Below are positions 1 to 8,260 of a stretch of 64,000 nucleotides of DNA, in pieces. Within the stretch, counting starts at the first letter, position 1. Every line of letters starts with the position of its first letter. Under the pieces are notes generated by a model, which had not been told where the DNA came from, did not search any database, and was given only the letters and a program-made list of their open reading frames with translations. This stretch comes from Saccharopolyspora_C sp047200635 (GTDB lineage Bacteria > Actinomycetota > Actinomycetes > Mycobacteriales > Pseudonocardiaceae). The stretch lies in NCBI RefSeq assembly GCF_047200635.1, contig NZ_JBJZOI010000009.1:1-64000 (forward strand). The letters are read 5' to 3'. The translations under genes and the position numbers were made by a program.

Positions 1-7
1 GAAAGAA

Positions 8-57
<50 letters not shown>

Positions 58-66
58 GCTCCTCGT

Positions 67-786
67 TCAGCCCTCCAGCTCGAACCGCACCACGTCGAGC
101 TCGGTGGACTCCTCGATCCCGGGGTAGTGGACCTCGAGCCTCCGGCGCAGTTCCGCCAGGTCGGGGAAGCCGTCCAGCGTCGCGTCCTCGTCCGTGAGCT
201 CGCCCACCGCCTTCTGCGACACCCCGGTCACCTCGGCGCGCAGCGTCGTCGCCGACCCGTCGGCGTGGTCGAAGACCAGCCGCACCGGCCCGGGCATCGC
301 CGGGTCGTGCACCCGCAGCGTGCTGCGCTTGGCCCCCGACCGGACCAGCGGCAGGTAGGTCTCGTGCAGGTAGAGCGCGGGCGGCGGGGCGTCCGGCGCG
401 TAGTTCTGGAAGTCGTAGGGCAACGGCAGCAGCTCGGTGATCGGCACTGACTCCAAACCGTTCTTGCCGTGCACGATCACGCGGGCCCGCGGGAAGTAGT
501 CGTAGAGCTGCTGCCGGCACCGCCCGCACGGCGGGATCACCCGCCTGCCGCGCGCCAGCACCGCCACCATCGTCGTCAGCTCCGCCGCACCCGCGGCCGC
601 CGCCTGGCCGATCGCCACCGGCTCCGCGCACGGCCCCCCGGTGAAGTGCGAGACGTTCATCCCGATGAACACCTCACCGCGTGCGTCGCAGGCAGCCGCG
701 GAGACCTGGTGGTTCGCCGTCAGCTTCGCGGAGTCGAACACCGCGCTCGCCCGGCGCACCAGCTCCAGTTCCGCATCGCTCAGCAT
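67..786 (-). CDS. Cytidine deaminase-like protein fused to an ASCH domain
   Basis: A 239-residue protein with two modules. The N-terminal half is a zinc-dependent nucleoside-deaminase fold: Cys-Ala-Glu at 53-55 (zinc ligand plus catalytic Glu) and Pro-Cys-Gly-Arg-Cys at 86-90 (the other two zinc ligands). The C-terminal half (about 136-237) looks like an ASCH domain, with the typical Gly-x-Lys-x-x-Thr-x-Arg motif at 151-158. ASCH domains resemble RNA-binding PUA domains, so the substrate may be a free or RNA-embedded cytidine or a modified base; this is inference. The ATG start follows a stop-free stretch with no better start. It is transcribed away from the GNAT gene. Confidence 0.85.
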   Translation of the reverse strand: MLSDAELELVRRASAVFDSAKLTANHQVSAAACDARGEVFIGMNVSHFTGGPCAEPVAIGQAAAAGAAELTTMVAVLARGRRVIPPCGRCRQQLYDYFPRARVIVHGKNGLESVPITELLPLPYDFQNYAPDAPPPALYLHETYLPLVRSGAKRSTLRVHDPAMPGPVRLVFDHADGSATTLRAEVTGVSQKAVGELTDEDATLDGFPDLAELRRRLEVHYPGIEESTELDVVRFELEG

Positions 787-1029
787 GACCCGTGATGTTA
801 GGCCCCGGTGGAGTCGCTGTCCTCCCGTTTTCCCGCGCCAGCTGGGAAAAGCGCGTGACCGCGGCCGTCCGGCGGCGTAGTTTCCCGATCGAGGACGTGC
901 CCGAGCAGGAGGAGTGATGACCATGGCCCGCCCGGTTCCGCTCGCCCGCTCCCGGACGTCGGGAGCCCGCCCGGCGCCGTCCGACGGGACCGGCGCGCAC
1001 CCCGCTCCCACCCGAAGAGGTGCCTCCTC

Positions 1030-1776
1030 GTGCTCCCCCAGATCCGCGCCTCGCTGCGCGCGAACGTCCGCTCCGACGCACCGCGCGTCGGCCCGTTCCT
1101 GCTGCGCCTCGATCCCGATGACGCGGGGCCGTTCCGCAACTACGCCGTCCCCGAGGACGACGCCGAGCCCACTCCGGCGGAGGTCGCGGCGCTGATCGCC
1201 GCCTTCGCCGAGCGCGACCGCACGCCGCGCGCGGAGTTCGTCGGCCCGCAGCCAGCCGTGTGCGCCGCCCTCGCCGCCGCCGGCTTCCGCGTCGAGGTGC
1301 GGCTGCCCCTGATGGCCGCCACCAGGGCGCAGCTGCGTCCCCGCGAGATCCCCGAGCTGGGCACCGGGGCGCTGCACGTGGCGGAGGCCGTGTCGGCAGC
1401 GGATCTCGAGGCGGCGGCGCTGGTGCAGAACATCGCCTACGGCGTCGGCGAGGTCGTCGGGGCGGCGGATGTGGACCGGTTGCGCGCCACCCGGGCCGAC
1501 GGCGGGGCCGTGGTGCTCGCCAGCCACGCGGGCCGCCCGGCCGGGGCCGGGCTGTTCATGGCCCCGCACGCGGGTTTCGCCCAGCTCGCGGCCGTCGGCG
1601 TCCACCCCGACCTGCGCAGGCGGGGCATCGCCTCGGCGATCGCGGCGGACCTGACGCTGCGCGTGCTCGACGCGGGAGCCGTGCCGTACCTGGAGACCGA
1701 GAGCCGGAACGAGCGGTCCCTCTACGGCGCTCTCGGCTACACGACCCTCGGCGAGATGGTGGTGCTGTCCCGGTAG
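1030..1776 (+). CDS. GNAT-family N-acetyltransferase
   Basis: A 248-residue protein. The C-terminal half carries the acetyl-CoA binding signature of GNAT enzymes: a beta strand leading into Val-His-Pro-Asp-Leu-Arg-Arg-Arg-Gly-Ile-Ala, then Glu-Thr-Glu-Ser-x-Asn and Leu-Tyr-x-x-Leu-Gly-Tyr near the end. The N-terminal third (to about residue 95) matches no domain I recognise and may shape the substrate pocket. The GTG start at 1030 follows a GAAGAGG ribosome binding site at 1014-1020. It stands alone, convergent with the glycosyltransferase gene; substrate unknown. Confidence 0.85.
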   Translation: MLPQIRASLRANVRSDAPRVGPFLLRLDPDDAGPFRNYAVPEDDAEPTPAEVAALIAAFAERDRTPRAEFVGPQPAVCAALAAAGFRVEVRLPLMAATRAQLRPREIPELGTGALHVAEAVSAADLEAAALVQNIAYGVGEVVGAADVDRLRATRADGGAVVLASHAGRPAGAGLFMAPHAGFAQLAAVGVHPDLRRRGIASAIAADLTLRVLDAGAVPYLETESRNERSLYGALGYTTLGEMVVLSR

Positions 1777-1784
1777 CGGGACGG

Positions 1785-2750
1785 TCAGGCCGCCGTCGTC
1801 GTCGAGGTGGTTCCCGCGATGAGGTCGGTGACGTCCTCGGGGCGGCTGGTGCGGTGCAGGACCAGTTCCGCGAGCAGGCCGGTGGAGATCATCTGCGCCG
1901 AGAAGATCTCCAGCAGGATGCCCAGGGTCAGCAGCGGGCGGGTGCCGATGGACTGCTCGGTGAACACCCACACGCCGGTCAGGTACAGCAGGATCAGCGT
2001 TCCGGCGGTGCCCGCCACCAGCCCCAGCCCGCCGAACAGGTGCGCGGGCCGCCGCCCGTAGCGGGTCAGCGCCACCACCGTGAGCAGGTCCAGCGCTCCG
2101 CGCACGTAGCGCTCGATCCCGTACTTCGAGCTGCCGTGCTCGCGCGCCCGGTGGTGCACCGGCAGCTCCCGGACCCGGTAGCCCAGCTGGTGCGCCAGCG
2201 CCGGGATGTAGCGGTGCAGCTCGCCGTACAGCGGCACCCGCCGGTACACCTCGGTGCGGGCCGCTTTGAGCCCGCAGTTGTGGTCGGCCAGCCGCAGCCC
2301 GGTGATCAGCCCGGTCATCCAGTTGAAGAACTTGGACGGCAGCCGCTTGCCCAGCGGGTCCTTGCGCTGCGCCTTGTGCCCGCTGACCAGGTCGGCCCCC
2401 GCGTCGAGCTCGGCGAGCAGCCGGGGCACCTCCGCGGGGTCGTCCTGCAGGTCCGCGTCGAGGGTGACCAGCAGCCGCCCCCGCACCTCCTCGACCCCGG
2501 CGGCCAGCGCCGCGGCCTTGCCGAAGTTGCGCCGCAGCCGCAGTCCCCGGATCCGGGAGTCGGCCGCGGCGTGCTCGACGACGACCCGCCAGCTGTCGTC
2601 GGTGCTGCCGTCGTCGACGACCAGCAGCTCCCAGCTGCGGTGCTGGGCATCCATGACGGCGCTGATCTCGGCGAACAGCCTGGGGAGGCTCTCGGCCTCG
2701 TTCTTCGCCGGGGTCAGCAGCGACACCTCGACGGGAGTCGGCTCGGTCAT
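1785..2750 (-). CDS. Family 2 glycosyltransferase with C-terminal membrane helices
   Basis: A 321-residue GT-A fold transferase of the polyprenyl-phosphate mannosyl/glucosyltransferase type. It shows the nucleotide-binding Val-Asp-Asp-Gly-Ser-Thr-Asp-Asp motif near residue 45 and Asp-Ala-Asp (DxD, metal binding) near 98. Two hydrophobic segments near 235-255 and 272-297 should anchor it in the membrane. Enzymes of this type load a sugar onto a lipid carrier on the cytoplasmic side. The start overlaps the stop of the upstream membrane-protein gene (ATGA), so the two are translationally coupled and probably act in the same cell-envelope glycan pathway. Confidence 0.88.
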   Translation of the reverse strand: MTEPTPVEVSLLTPAKNEAESLPRLFAEISAVMDAQHRSWELLVVDDGSTDDSWRVVVEHAAADSRIRGLRLRRNFGKAAALAAGVEEVRGRLLVTLDADLQDDPAEVPRLLAELDAGADLVSGHKAQRKDPLGKRLPSKFFNWMTGLITGLRLADHNCGLKAARTEVYRRVPLYGELHRYIPALAHQLGYRVRELPVHHRAREHGSSKYGIERYVRGALDLLTVVALTRYGRRPAHLFGGLGLVAGTAGTLILLYLTGVWVFTEQSIGTRPLLTLGILLEIFSAQMISTGLLAELVLHRTSRPEDVTDLIAGTTSTTTAA

Positions 2751-4486
2751 GACACCACCTGCGGGTTCTCGGTGAGCGGACGGATCCACCAGCCGTCGGG
2801 GAAGCGGAACGCCACCCGCAGCGGGCCCTGCGCCCCGGCCGGGACGACGGCCCGGTAGCCGAGTCCGGCCTCGGTGCCGACGGTCTGGGCCTCGGCGTCG
2901 GCGCGCGGGATGTCCACCACCCCGCCGCCGACGACCTGGCCCCGCTGGTCGAGCACGGCGACGCAGCGGGCGCGCTCGATCCCGGAGATCGCCCAGCCGC
3001 TGAGCGTCCGGGCGCCGCCCCGGACCTGGTCGGTCTCCACGTTGAGGATCACGTCCCAGCCCGCCGGGCGCGGCTCGCGGTAGCTGCCGAGGCTGGGCAC
3101 CCGCCACGAGGAGGTGTTCGCCCGGGAGCCGATCTCGGTGTCGTCCCCGCAGCCCAGGGTGAACTCGGAGGAGAAGGGGTAGTGGCCCAGCGCCCGCATC
3201 CGGGGCAGCAACCGCTCCGGGGAGGGGAAGCGGTCTGTGAAGGGGTCGGTCGCGCCGACCTTCGCCGCCACCGCGAGCAGCCGCTGGGTGGGCGCGTCCT
3301 CGCGCACCGCCTGCGCCATCGGCGCGCCCAGCGCCACCGTGCTCAGCACCGTCGCGAACACCACGACGGAGCGCGCGGCGGGCCATCGCGCCCACGCGAC
3401 GGCGATCACGAGCACCGCGATCCACAGCGCCGCGCTCATGCTGTTGTACCGGCTCTGCAACCCGGCCGACTCGCCGAACGCGGCCCGCGAGCCCGAGACC
3501 ATCACCGCGCAGCCCACCGCGTACACCGCCAGGCCCCACCACGGTGCGCTCGCCTCGCGGTGCTCCGGACGCAGGCAACCGGGCAGGTGCAGCGCCAGCA
3601 CCGCCAGCCCGGCGACGCCGGCGACCAGCGCGAGCGAGGGCTCGGTGCCGGTCCACACCATCCCGAGCATGCTCAGCCCGGTCAGCAGCGCCTGCGCCGG
3701 ATCGTCGGTGGGGGAGGATCCGCCGCCGCCCTGCGGCCCGCGCAGCAGCAGCCAGGCCGCGACCACCACGACCCCGACGACCGCCGGCACGGCCACCCGT
3801 CCCCGCCGCTCGCCGCGCAGCCACAGCACGACCGCCAGCGCGGGCCACACCGCGAACGAGGTCCCGTAGCTGATCGAGGCCAGCAGCCCCAGCGGCACCG
3901 CGAGCCGCAGGCGGCCCCGCTGCGCCGCCAGCAGCGCTCCGAGCACCAGAAGCATCGCCAGGATCCACGAGGCCCCGCTCATGGATCGCACGAAGTTGTG
4001 GATCCCGTGCGGGTTGAACACCAGCGCCGAAGTGGCCGCCACCAGCCCGGCCCGCTGCCACCGGGTCAGCGTCCGCGGCAGCATTGCCAGCACCACGAGC
4101 ACGCAGCCCGCGCCGAAGGCCAGCACCGCGAAGCCGAGGAGGTGGTTGAGGCCGCCGCCGAAGCGGGCGCTGAGCCAGAACAGCAGGCTCGGGAGCACGA
4201 AGGGGTGCTCGTTGCGGAACCCGAGCAGCGCCTCCGGGCGCAGCGAGCCGTCCGCACCGGTGATGTCCAGCAGCACCCACCAGTAGTCGTAGAAGTGCAG
4301 CTGGGGCGACCGCAGCACCTCCCGCAGCATCATCAGCGGCGGTACCAGGGCGGACAGCAGCAGCAACCGGGGCCCCAGCGGACCGGCGAGCAGCCGCCGG
4401 AAGCGGTCGCGCGGCTGGTCGCCGGTGGTCCCGGACGATGCGTGCTCGTCTCGCCCCGAACGGGACTCGGATGCGATCTCGGTCAC
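2747..4486 (-). CDS. Polytopic membrane protein, GT-C-like, partner of the adjacent glycosyltransferase
   Basis: About 579 residues with roughly nine to eleven hydrophobic segments, then a soluble C-terminal part of about 150 residues ending in a beta-rich region. The layout recalls GT-C enzymes, which use polyprenyl-phosphate sugars at the outer face of the membrane; no catalytic motif is certain. I chose the GTG at 4486 because GGGGAAA lies just before it (4491-4497). An upstream GTG at 4522 would add 12 residues but has no ribosome binding site. Coupling to the family 2 glycosyltransferase suggests that enzyme makes the lipid-sugar donor and this protein uses it. Confidence 0.75.
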   Translation of the reverse strand: MTEIASESRSGRDEHASSGTTGDQPRDRFRRLLAGPLGPRLLLLSALVPPLMMLREVLRSPQLHFYDYWWVLLDITGADGSLRPEALLGFRNEHPFVLPSLLFWLSARFGGGLNHLLGFAVLAFGAGCVLVVLAMLPRTLTRWQRAGLVAATSALVFNPHGIHNFVRSMSGASWILAMLLVLGALLAAQRGRLRLAVPLGLLASISYGTSFAVWPALAVVLWLRGERRGRVAVPAVVGVVVVAAWLLLRGPQGGGGSSPTDDPAQALLTGLSMLGMVWTGTEPSLALVAGVAGLAVLALHLPGCLRPEHREASAPWWGLAVYAVGCAVMVSGSRAAFGESAGLQSRYNSMSAALWIAVLVIAVAWARWPAARSVVVFATVLSTVALGAPMAQAVREDAPTQRLLAVAAKVGATDPFTDRFPSPERLLPRMRALGHYPFSSEFTLGCGDDTEIGSRANTSSWRVPSLGSYREPRPAGWDVILNVETDQVRGGARTLSGWAISGIERARCVAVLDQRGQVVGGGVVDIPRADAEAQTVGTEAGLGYRAVVPAGAQGPLRVAFRFPDGWWIRPLTENPQVVS

Positions 4487-4943
4487 GCGCTTTCCCCATG
4501 TCGCGGTCGAACGGCGACTCACCGTAGCAAGCGGCTCCGGCCGCTTCCGCCTGTTCCGCGCTGATCGGGAGTGGCGGTGCCCACTGTCGTGCCGCGAGGT
4601 GGTGCCGCTGCGTGATCGGGAGGCCGTCGATCGTGGCTGCGGTGGCCCGGCGGCGGGGGCGCGCGGCGGCGCGGTTAGGCTGTTCCGAGGTCCGCTCCCG
4701 GCGGCCTGGACCCTCTCGGTCGGGCGCCAGCGGGTGGTCTGTATGCTGTGTGAGCACTTCTCGCCGCCGGACGGGCGGAGAGGTTAAACGCCTGTAGAAC
4801 CCGGTGCGTCCCTCGTGGGGACGGGGGTCGCGACACAGGAACCGCCCGAAGCCCGGTGTGACCGGGTGGGAGGAACTCCGGTTCGCCGGAGCGGGCGTCA
4901 ACGGGTGAACCAAGCGAACCGAGTAGCAGGAGACTTCCGACTC
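4487..4943 (+). promoter_or_regulatory. Intergenic region with leader of the rplU-rpmA operon
   Basis: A 457-base gap between the divergent membrane-protein gene and rplU. A TATGCT box at 4743-4748 is a reasonable -10 element, giving a leader of about 190 nt before rplU. The leader contains short inverted repeats, and AGGAG at 4928-4932 serves rplU. No open reading frame here looks coding. L21 leader RNAs are known in other bacteria, but I cannot match this one to a described family. Confidence 0.4.
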
Positions 4944-5252
4944 ATGTACGCGATCGTCAAGACCGGCGGCAAGCAGTACAAAGTGGCGGTCGGGGACGTC
5001 GTCGAGGTCGAGAAGCTCGAAGGCGACTCCGGCACCGAGGTCACCTTCCCGGCTGTTCTGGTCGTCGACGGCACCGACGTCACCGCCGACGCCGACGCAC
5101 TGGCGAAGGTCTCGGTGACCGGGAAGCTGGTCGAGCAGACCAAGGGTCCCAAGATCCGCATCCACAAGTTCAAGAACAAGACCGGATACCAGAAGCGCCA
5201 GGGTCACCGTCAGAAGTTGACCCGCGTTGAGGTCACCGGCATCACCAAGTGA
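4944..5252 (+). CDS. rplU: 50S ribosomal protein L21
   Basis: A 102-residue protein, the usual length for L21. It begins with the conserved MYAIVKTGGKQYKV stretch and ends in a basic tail with the GYQKRQGHRQ rRNA-binding signature. L21 binds 23S rRNA domain VI with L20 in the large subunit. The ATG at 4944 follows AGGAG. rpmA starts 14 bases downstream, the conserved rplU-rpmA-obg order. Confidence 0.98.
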   Translation: MYAIVKTGGKQYKVAVGDVVEVEKLEGDSGTEVTFPAVLVVDGTDVTADADALAKVSVTGKLVEQTKGPKIRIHKFKNKTGYQKRQGHRQKLTRVEVTGITK

Positions 5253-5266
5253 GGACCTGAGTAGTC

Positions 5267-5527
5267 ATGGCACACAAGAAGGGCGCATCCAGCTCTCGGA
5301 ACGGCCGCGACTCGAACCCCCAGTACCTCGGGGTCAAGCGCTACGGCGGCCAGGTCGTCAAGGCCGGCGAGATTCTGATCCGGCAGCGCGGCACGAAGTT
5401 CCACCCCGGCCTGAACGTGGGCCGCGGCAAGGACGACACGCTGTTCGCCCTCTCGGCCGGTGAGGTCGAGTTCGGCAGCAAGCGCGGTCGCAAGACCATC
5501 AACATCGTGTCGGCCGAGGTCGTCTGA
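5267..5527 (+). CDS. rpmA: 50S ribosomal protein L27
   Basis: An 86-residue protein opening with MAHKKGASSSRNGRDSNPQ, the flexible N-terminal arm that reaches the peptidyl-transferase centre. It has no N-terminal extension of the kind cleaved off in Firmicutes, so it should be active after methionine removal. It lies 14 bases after rplU and before a strong terminator. Confidence 0.98.
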   Translation: MAHKKGASSSRNGRDSNPQYLGVKRYGGQVVKAGEILIRQRGTKFHPGLNVGRGKDDTLFALSAGEVEFGSKRGRKTINIVSAEVV

Positions 5528-5553
5528 CCCGGCTCTCGGCACAGCACTTCCCG

Positions 5554-5595
5554 ACGAGGGGCGGGTCCGGTCGCGAAACCGGTCCCGCCCCTCGT
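5554..5595 (+). terminator. Strong hairpin terminator after rpmA
   Basis: Arms 5554-5571 and 5578-5595 form an 18-bp stem with one T-T mismatch and a six-base loop. There is no U-tract, as is common in actinomycetes. It separates rplU-rpmA from obgE or lowers read-through. Confidence 0.8.
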
Positions 5596-5651
5596 TCGCG
5601 TTCGCGGCGGCGGACGCCCGACGTACGCACTTTCTGCACCTGGAGGGACTC

Positions 5652-7124
5652 GTGTCGCGGTTCGTCGACCGCGTGACCATCCACATCGCCGCGGGCGATG
5701 GGGGAAACGGCTGCGCCTCGGTCCACCGGGAGAAGTTCAAGCCGCTCGGCGGGCCCGACGGCGGCAACGGCGGTCGCGGTGGTGACGTCCGGCTCGTCGT
5801 CGACTCGGGAGTGCACACGCTGCTGGACTTCCACCACCGCCCGCACGCCCGCGCCGCCAGCGGCAAGCAGGGCAAGGGCAGTCTGCGCAACGGCGCGATC
5901 GGCGAGGACCTGGTGCTGCCCGTGCCCGACGGCACGGTGGTGCTCACCGAGGACGGCGAAGTGCTCGCGGACCTGACCGGTCCCGGCACCACCTTCGTCG
6001 CCGCGCAGGGCGGCCGCGGCGGCTTGGGCAACGCGGCGCTGGCCTCGAAGGCGCGCAAGGCGCCCGGTTTCGCGCTGCTCGGAGAGCCCGGTGAGCAGTT
6101 CGACCTGGTCCTGGAGCTGAAGTCCGTCGCCGACGCGGGTCTGCTCGGCTTCCCGTCCGCGGGCAAGTCCTCGCTGATCTCGGTGCTGTCCGCGGCGAAG
6201 CCGAAGATCGCGGACTACCCGTTCACCACGCTGGTGCCCAACCTCGGCGTGGTCACCGCGGGGGAGACGGTGTTCACCGTGGCGGACGTGCCCGGCCTGA
6301 TCCCCGGTGCGAGCGAGGGGCGCGGCCTCGGCCTGGACTTCCTGCGCCACATCGAGCGCTGCGCGGTGCTGGTGCACGTCGTGGACTGCGCCACGATGGA
6401 GCCCGGTCGCGACCCGCTGTCCGATGTGGACGCCCTGGAAGCGGAGCTCGCCCGCTACACCCCCGCGCTGCAGGGGGAGCACGGCGACCTCGGCGACCGG
6501 CCCCGGCTGGTGGTGCTGAACAAGGTCGACGTGCCGGAGGCCCGCGAGCTCGCCGAGCTCATCCGCGGCGACCTGGAAGCCCGCGGCCTGCGCGTCTTCG
6601 AGGTCTCGACGGCCAGCCACGAGGGTCTGCGCGAGCTGTCGTTCGCGCTGGCCGAAGAGGTCGAGCGGTACCGGGCCGCCATGCCGGAGCCGGAACCGGC
6701 CCGGGTCGTGATCCGGCCGCACGCCATCGGCGACTCCGGTTTCACCGTCGAGGTGGACCCGGAGGACGAGGAGGCGTTCATCGTGCGCGGGGAGAAGCCG
6801 GAGCGGTGGGTGCGCCAGACCCAGTTCGACAACGACGAGGCGGTGGGCTTCCTCGCCGACCGGCTGGCGAAGCTGGGCGTCGAGGAAGCGCTGGGCCGGG
6901 CCGGAGCCGAACCGGGCAGCCAGGTCACCATCGGCGACATGACCTTCGACTGGGAGCCCTCCACCCCGGCCGGCGTCGCCTCGATCCTCACCGGCCGCGG
7001 CACCGACCTCCGGTTGGAGTCCTCCGACCGGATCGGTGCCTCCGACCGCAAGGCCGCGAAGAAGGCGCGTCGGGGCAACCTGGACGCCGAGGGCGGTTAC
7101 GCGGGAGACGAGGACGGCGAGTGA
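5652..7124 (+). CDS. obgE: Obg GTPase (ribosome assembly / stress GTPase)
   Basis: A 490-residue protein with all three Obg parts: the glycine-rich Obg fold (about 1-158), a GTPase domain with P-loop GFPSAGKS at 166-173, DVPGLI at 212-217 and NKVD at 290-293, and a C-terminal OCT domain (about 345-430) before a charged tail. Obg proteins bind the large ribosomal subunit late in assembly and sense guanine-nucleotide levels. The GTG start at 5652 follows GGAGG at 5642-5646. Its stop overlaps the proB start (GTGA), so the two genes are translationally coupled. Confidence 0.97.
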   Translation: MSRFVDRVTIHIAAGDGGNGCASVHREKFKPLGGPDGGNGGRGGDVRLVVDSGVHTLLDFHHRPHARAASGKQGKGSLRNGAIGEDLVLPVPDGTVVLTEDGEVLADLTGPGTTFVAAQGGRGGLGNAALASKARKAPGFALLGEPGEQFDLVLELKSVADAGLLGFPSAGKSSLISVLSAAKPKIADYPFTTLVPNLGVVTAGETVFTVADVPGLIPGASEGRGLGLDFLRHIERCAVLVHVVDCATMEPGRDPLSDVDALEAELARYTPALQGEHGDLGDRPRLVVLNKVDVPEARELAELIRGDLEARGLRVFEVSTASHEGLRELSFALAEEVERYRAAMPEPEPARVVIRPHAIGDSGFTVEVDPEDEEAFIVRGEKPERWVRQTQFDNDEAVGFLADRLAKLGVEEALGRAGAEPGSQVTIGDMTFDWEPSTPAGVASILTGRGTDLRLESSDRIGASDRKAAKKARRGNLDAEGGYAGDEDGE

Positions 7125-8245
7125 GCGGCGAGGCGGAGCTGACGACGACCCGCGGGTCCATCGCGGCGGCGCACCGCCTCGTCGTCAAGGTCGGTTCCTC
7201 CTCGCTGACCACCGCCAGGGGAGCCCTGGACCAAGCGCGGCTGGCGGCCCTCGTGGACGCGGTCGCCGCGCGCGTCGAGGCGGGCGGGCAGGTCGTGGTG
7301 GTCTCCTCCGGTGCCATCGCGGCCGGGATCGCCCCGCTGGGGCTGCGGCGCAGGCCGCGCGACCTGGCGACCAAGCAGGCCGCCGCCAGCGTCGGTCAGC
7401 AGGCCCTCGCGCACGCCTACGCGGAGTCCTTCGCCCGGTACCGGCGCACCGTCGGGCAGGTGCTGCTCACCGCGGACGACGTGGTGCGCCGCGCGCACTA
7501 CCGCAACGCCCAGCGCACCCTGAACCGGTTGCTCACGCTGGGTGTGGTGCCGGTGGTGAACGAGAACGACACGGTGGCCACCGCCGAGATCCGCTTCGGC
7601 GACAACGATCGGCTGGCGGCCCTGGTGTCGCACCTGGTCGGCGCGGACGCGCTGCTGCTGCTGTCCGATGTGGACGCCCTTTACGACGGTGATCCGCGCG
7701 GCGGGGGAGCCTCGGTGATCCGCGAGGTGGCCGGTGCCGCCGACCTGGACGGCGTCGAGGCCGGCGGCGCCGGGTCCGGCGTCGGCACCGGCGGGATGGC
7801 CTCCAAGGTGGAGGCCGCCCGCGTCGCCTGCACCGCGGGGATCCCGGTGCTGCTCACCTCCGCCGCGCAGGCCGCGCGCGCGCTCGGCCCGGCTGACGTG
7901 GGCACCGCCTTCGCGACCACCGGCACCAGGCTCAGCGCCCGCCGCTTCTGGCTGGCGCACGCCGCCGGTGCGCGCGGGAAGTTGCGGCTCGACGACGGCG
8001 CCGTCCGCGCCGTGGTCCGGCGGCGGGGTTCGCTGCTCGCCGCCGGGATCACCGACGTGGAGGGCGCGTTCGACGGCGGTGACGTGGTGGAGCTGACCGA
8101 TACCGGCGGGACGGTGGTGGCGCGCGGGGTGGTGGCCTACGACGCGGCCGAGCTGCCCGGTCTCATCGGCCGCTCCTCCCACGAACTGCCGCCCGAGCAG
8201 CGCCGCGAGGTCGTGCACGCCGACGACCTCGTCCCGCTGCGCTAG
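7121..8245 (+). CDS. proB: Glutamate 5-kinase
   Basis: A 374-residue enzyme that phosphorylates glutamate in the first step of proline synthesis. The amino-acid kinase domain starts with VVKVGSSSLT and carries the nucleotide-site NENDTVAT and substrate-site FGDND motifs. A PUA domain follows from about residue 280, as in the long form of ProB. Proline feedback is expected from the family. The GTG start overlaps the obgE stop by four bases. proA, the next enzyme of the pathway, lies 3.6 kb downstream, separated by two genes on the other strand. Confidence 0.97.
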   Translation: MSGEAELTTTRGSIAAAHRLVVKVGSSSLTTARGALDQARLAALVDAVAARVEAGGQVVVVSSGAIAAGIAPLGLRRRPRDLATKQAAASVGQQALAHAYAESFARYRRTVGQVLLTADDVVRRAHYRNAQRTLNRLLTLGVVPVVNENDTVATAEIRFGDNDRLAALVSHLVGADALLLLSDVDALYDGDPRGGGASVIREVAGAADLDGVEAGGAGSGVGTGGMASKVEAARVACTAGIPVLLTSAAQAARALGPADVGTAFATTGTRLSARRFWLAHAAGARGKLRLDDGAVRAVVRRRGSLLAAGITDVEGAFDGGDVVELTDTGGTVVARGVVAYDAAELPGLIGRSSHELPPEQRREVVHADDLVPLR

Positions 8246-8260
8246 CGCGGCCCGGCCGCG
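8246..8260. terminator. Short hairpin between convergent proB and the MHS transporter
   Basis: CGCGG at 8246-8250 pairs with CCGCG at 8256-8260 around a five-base GC loop. It fills the 15-base gap between two converging genes. Confidence 0.4.
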
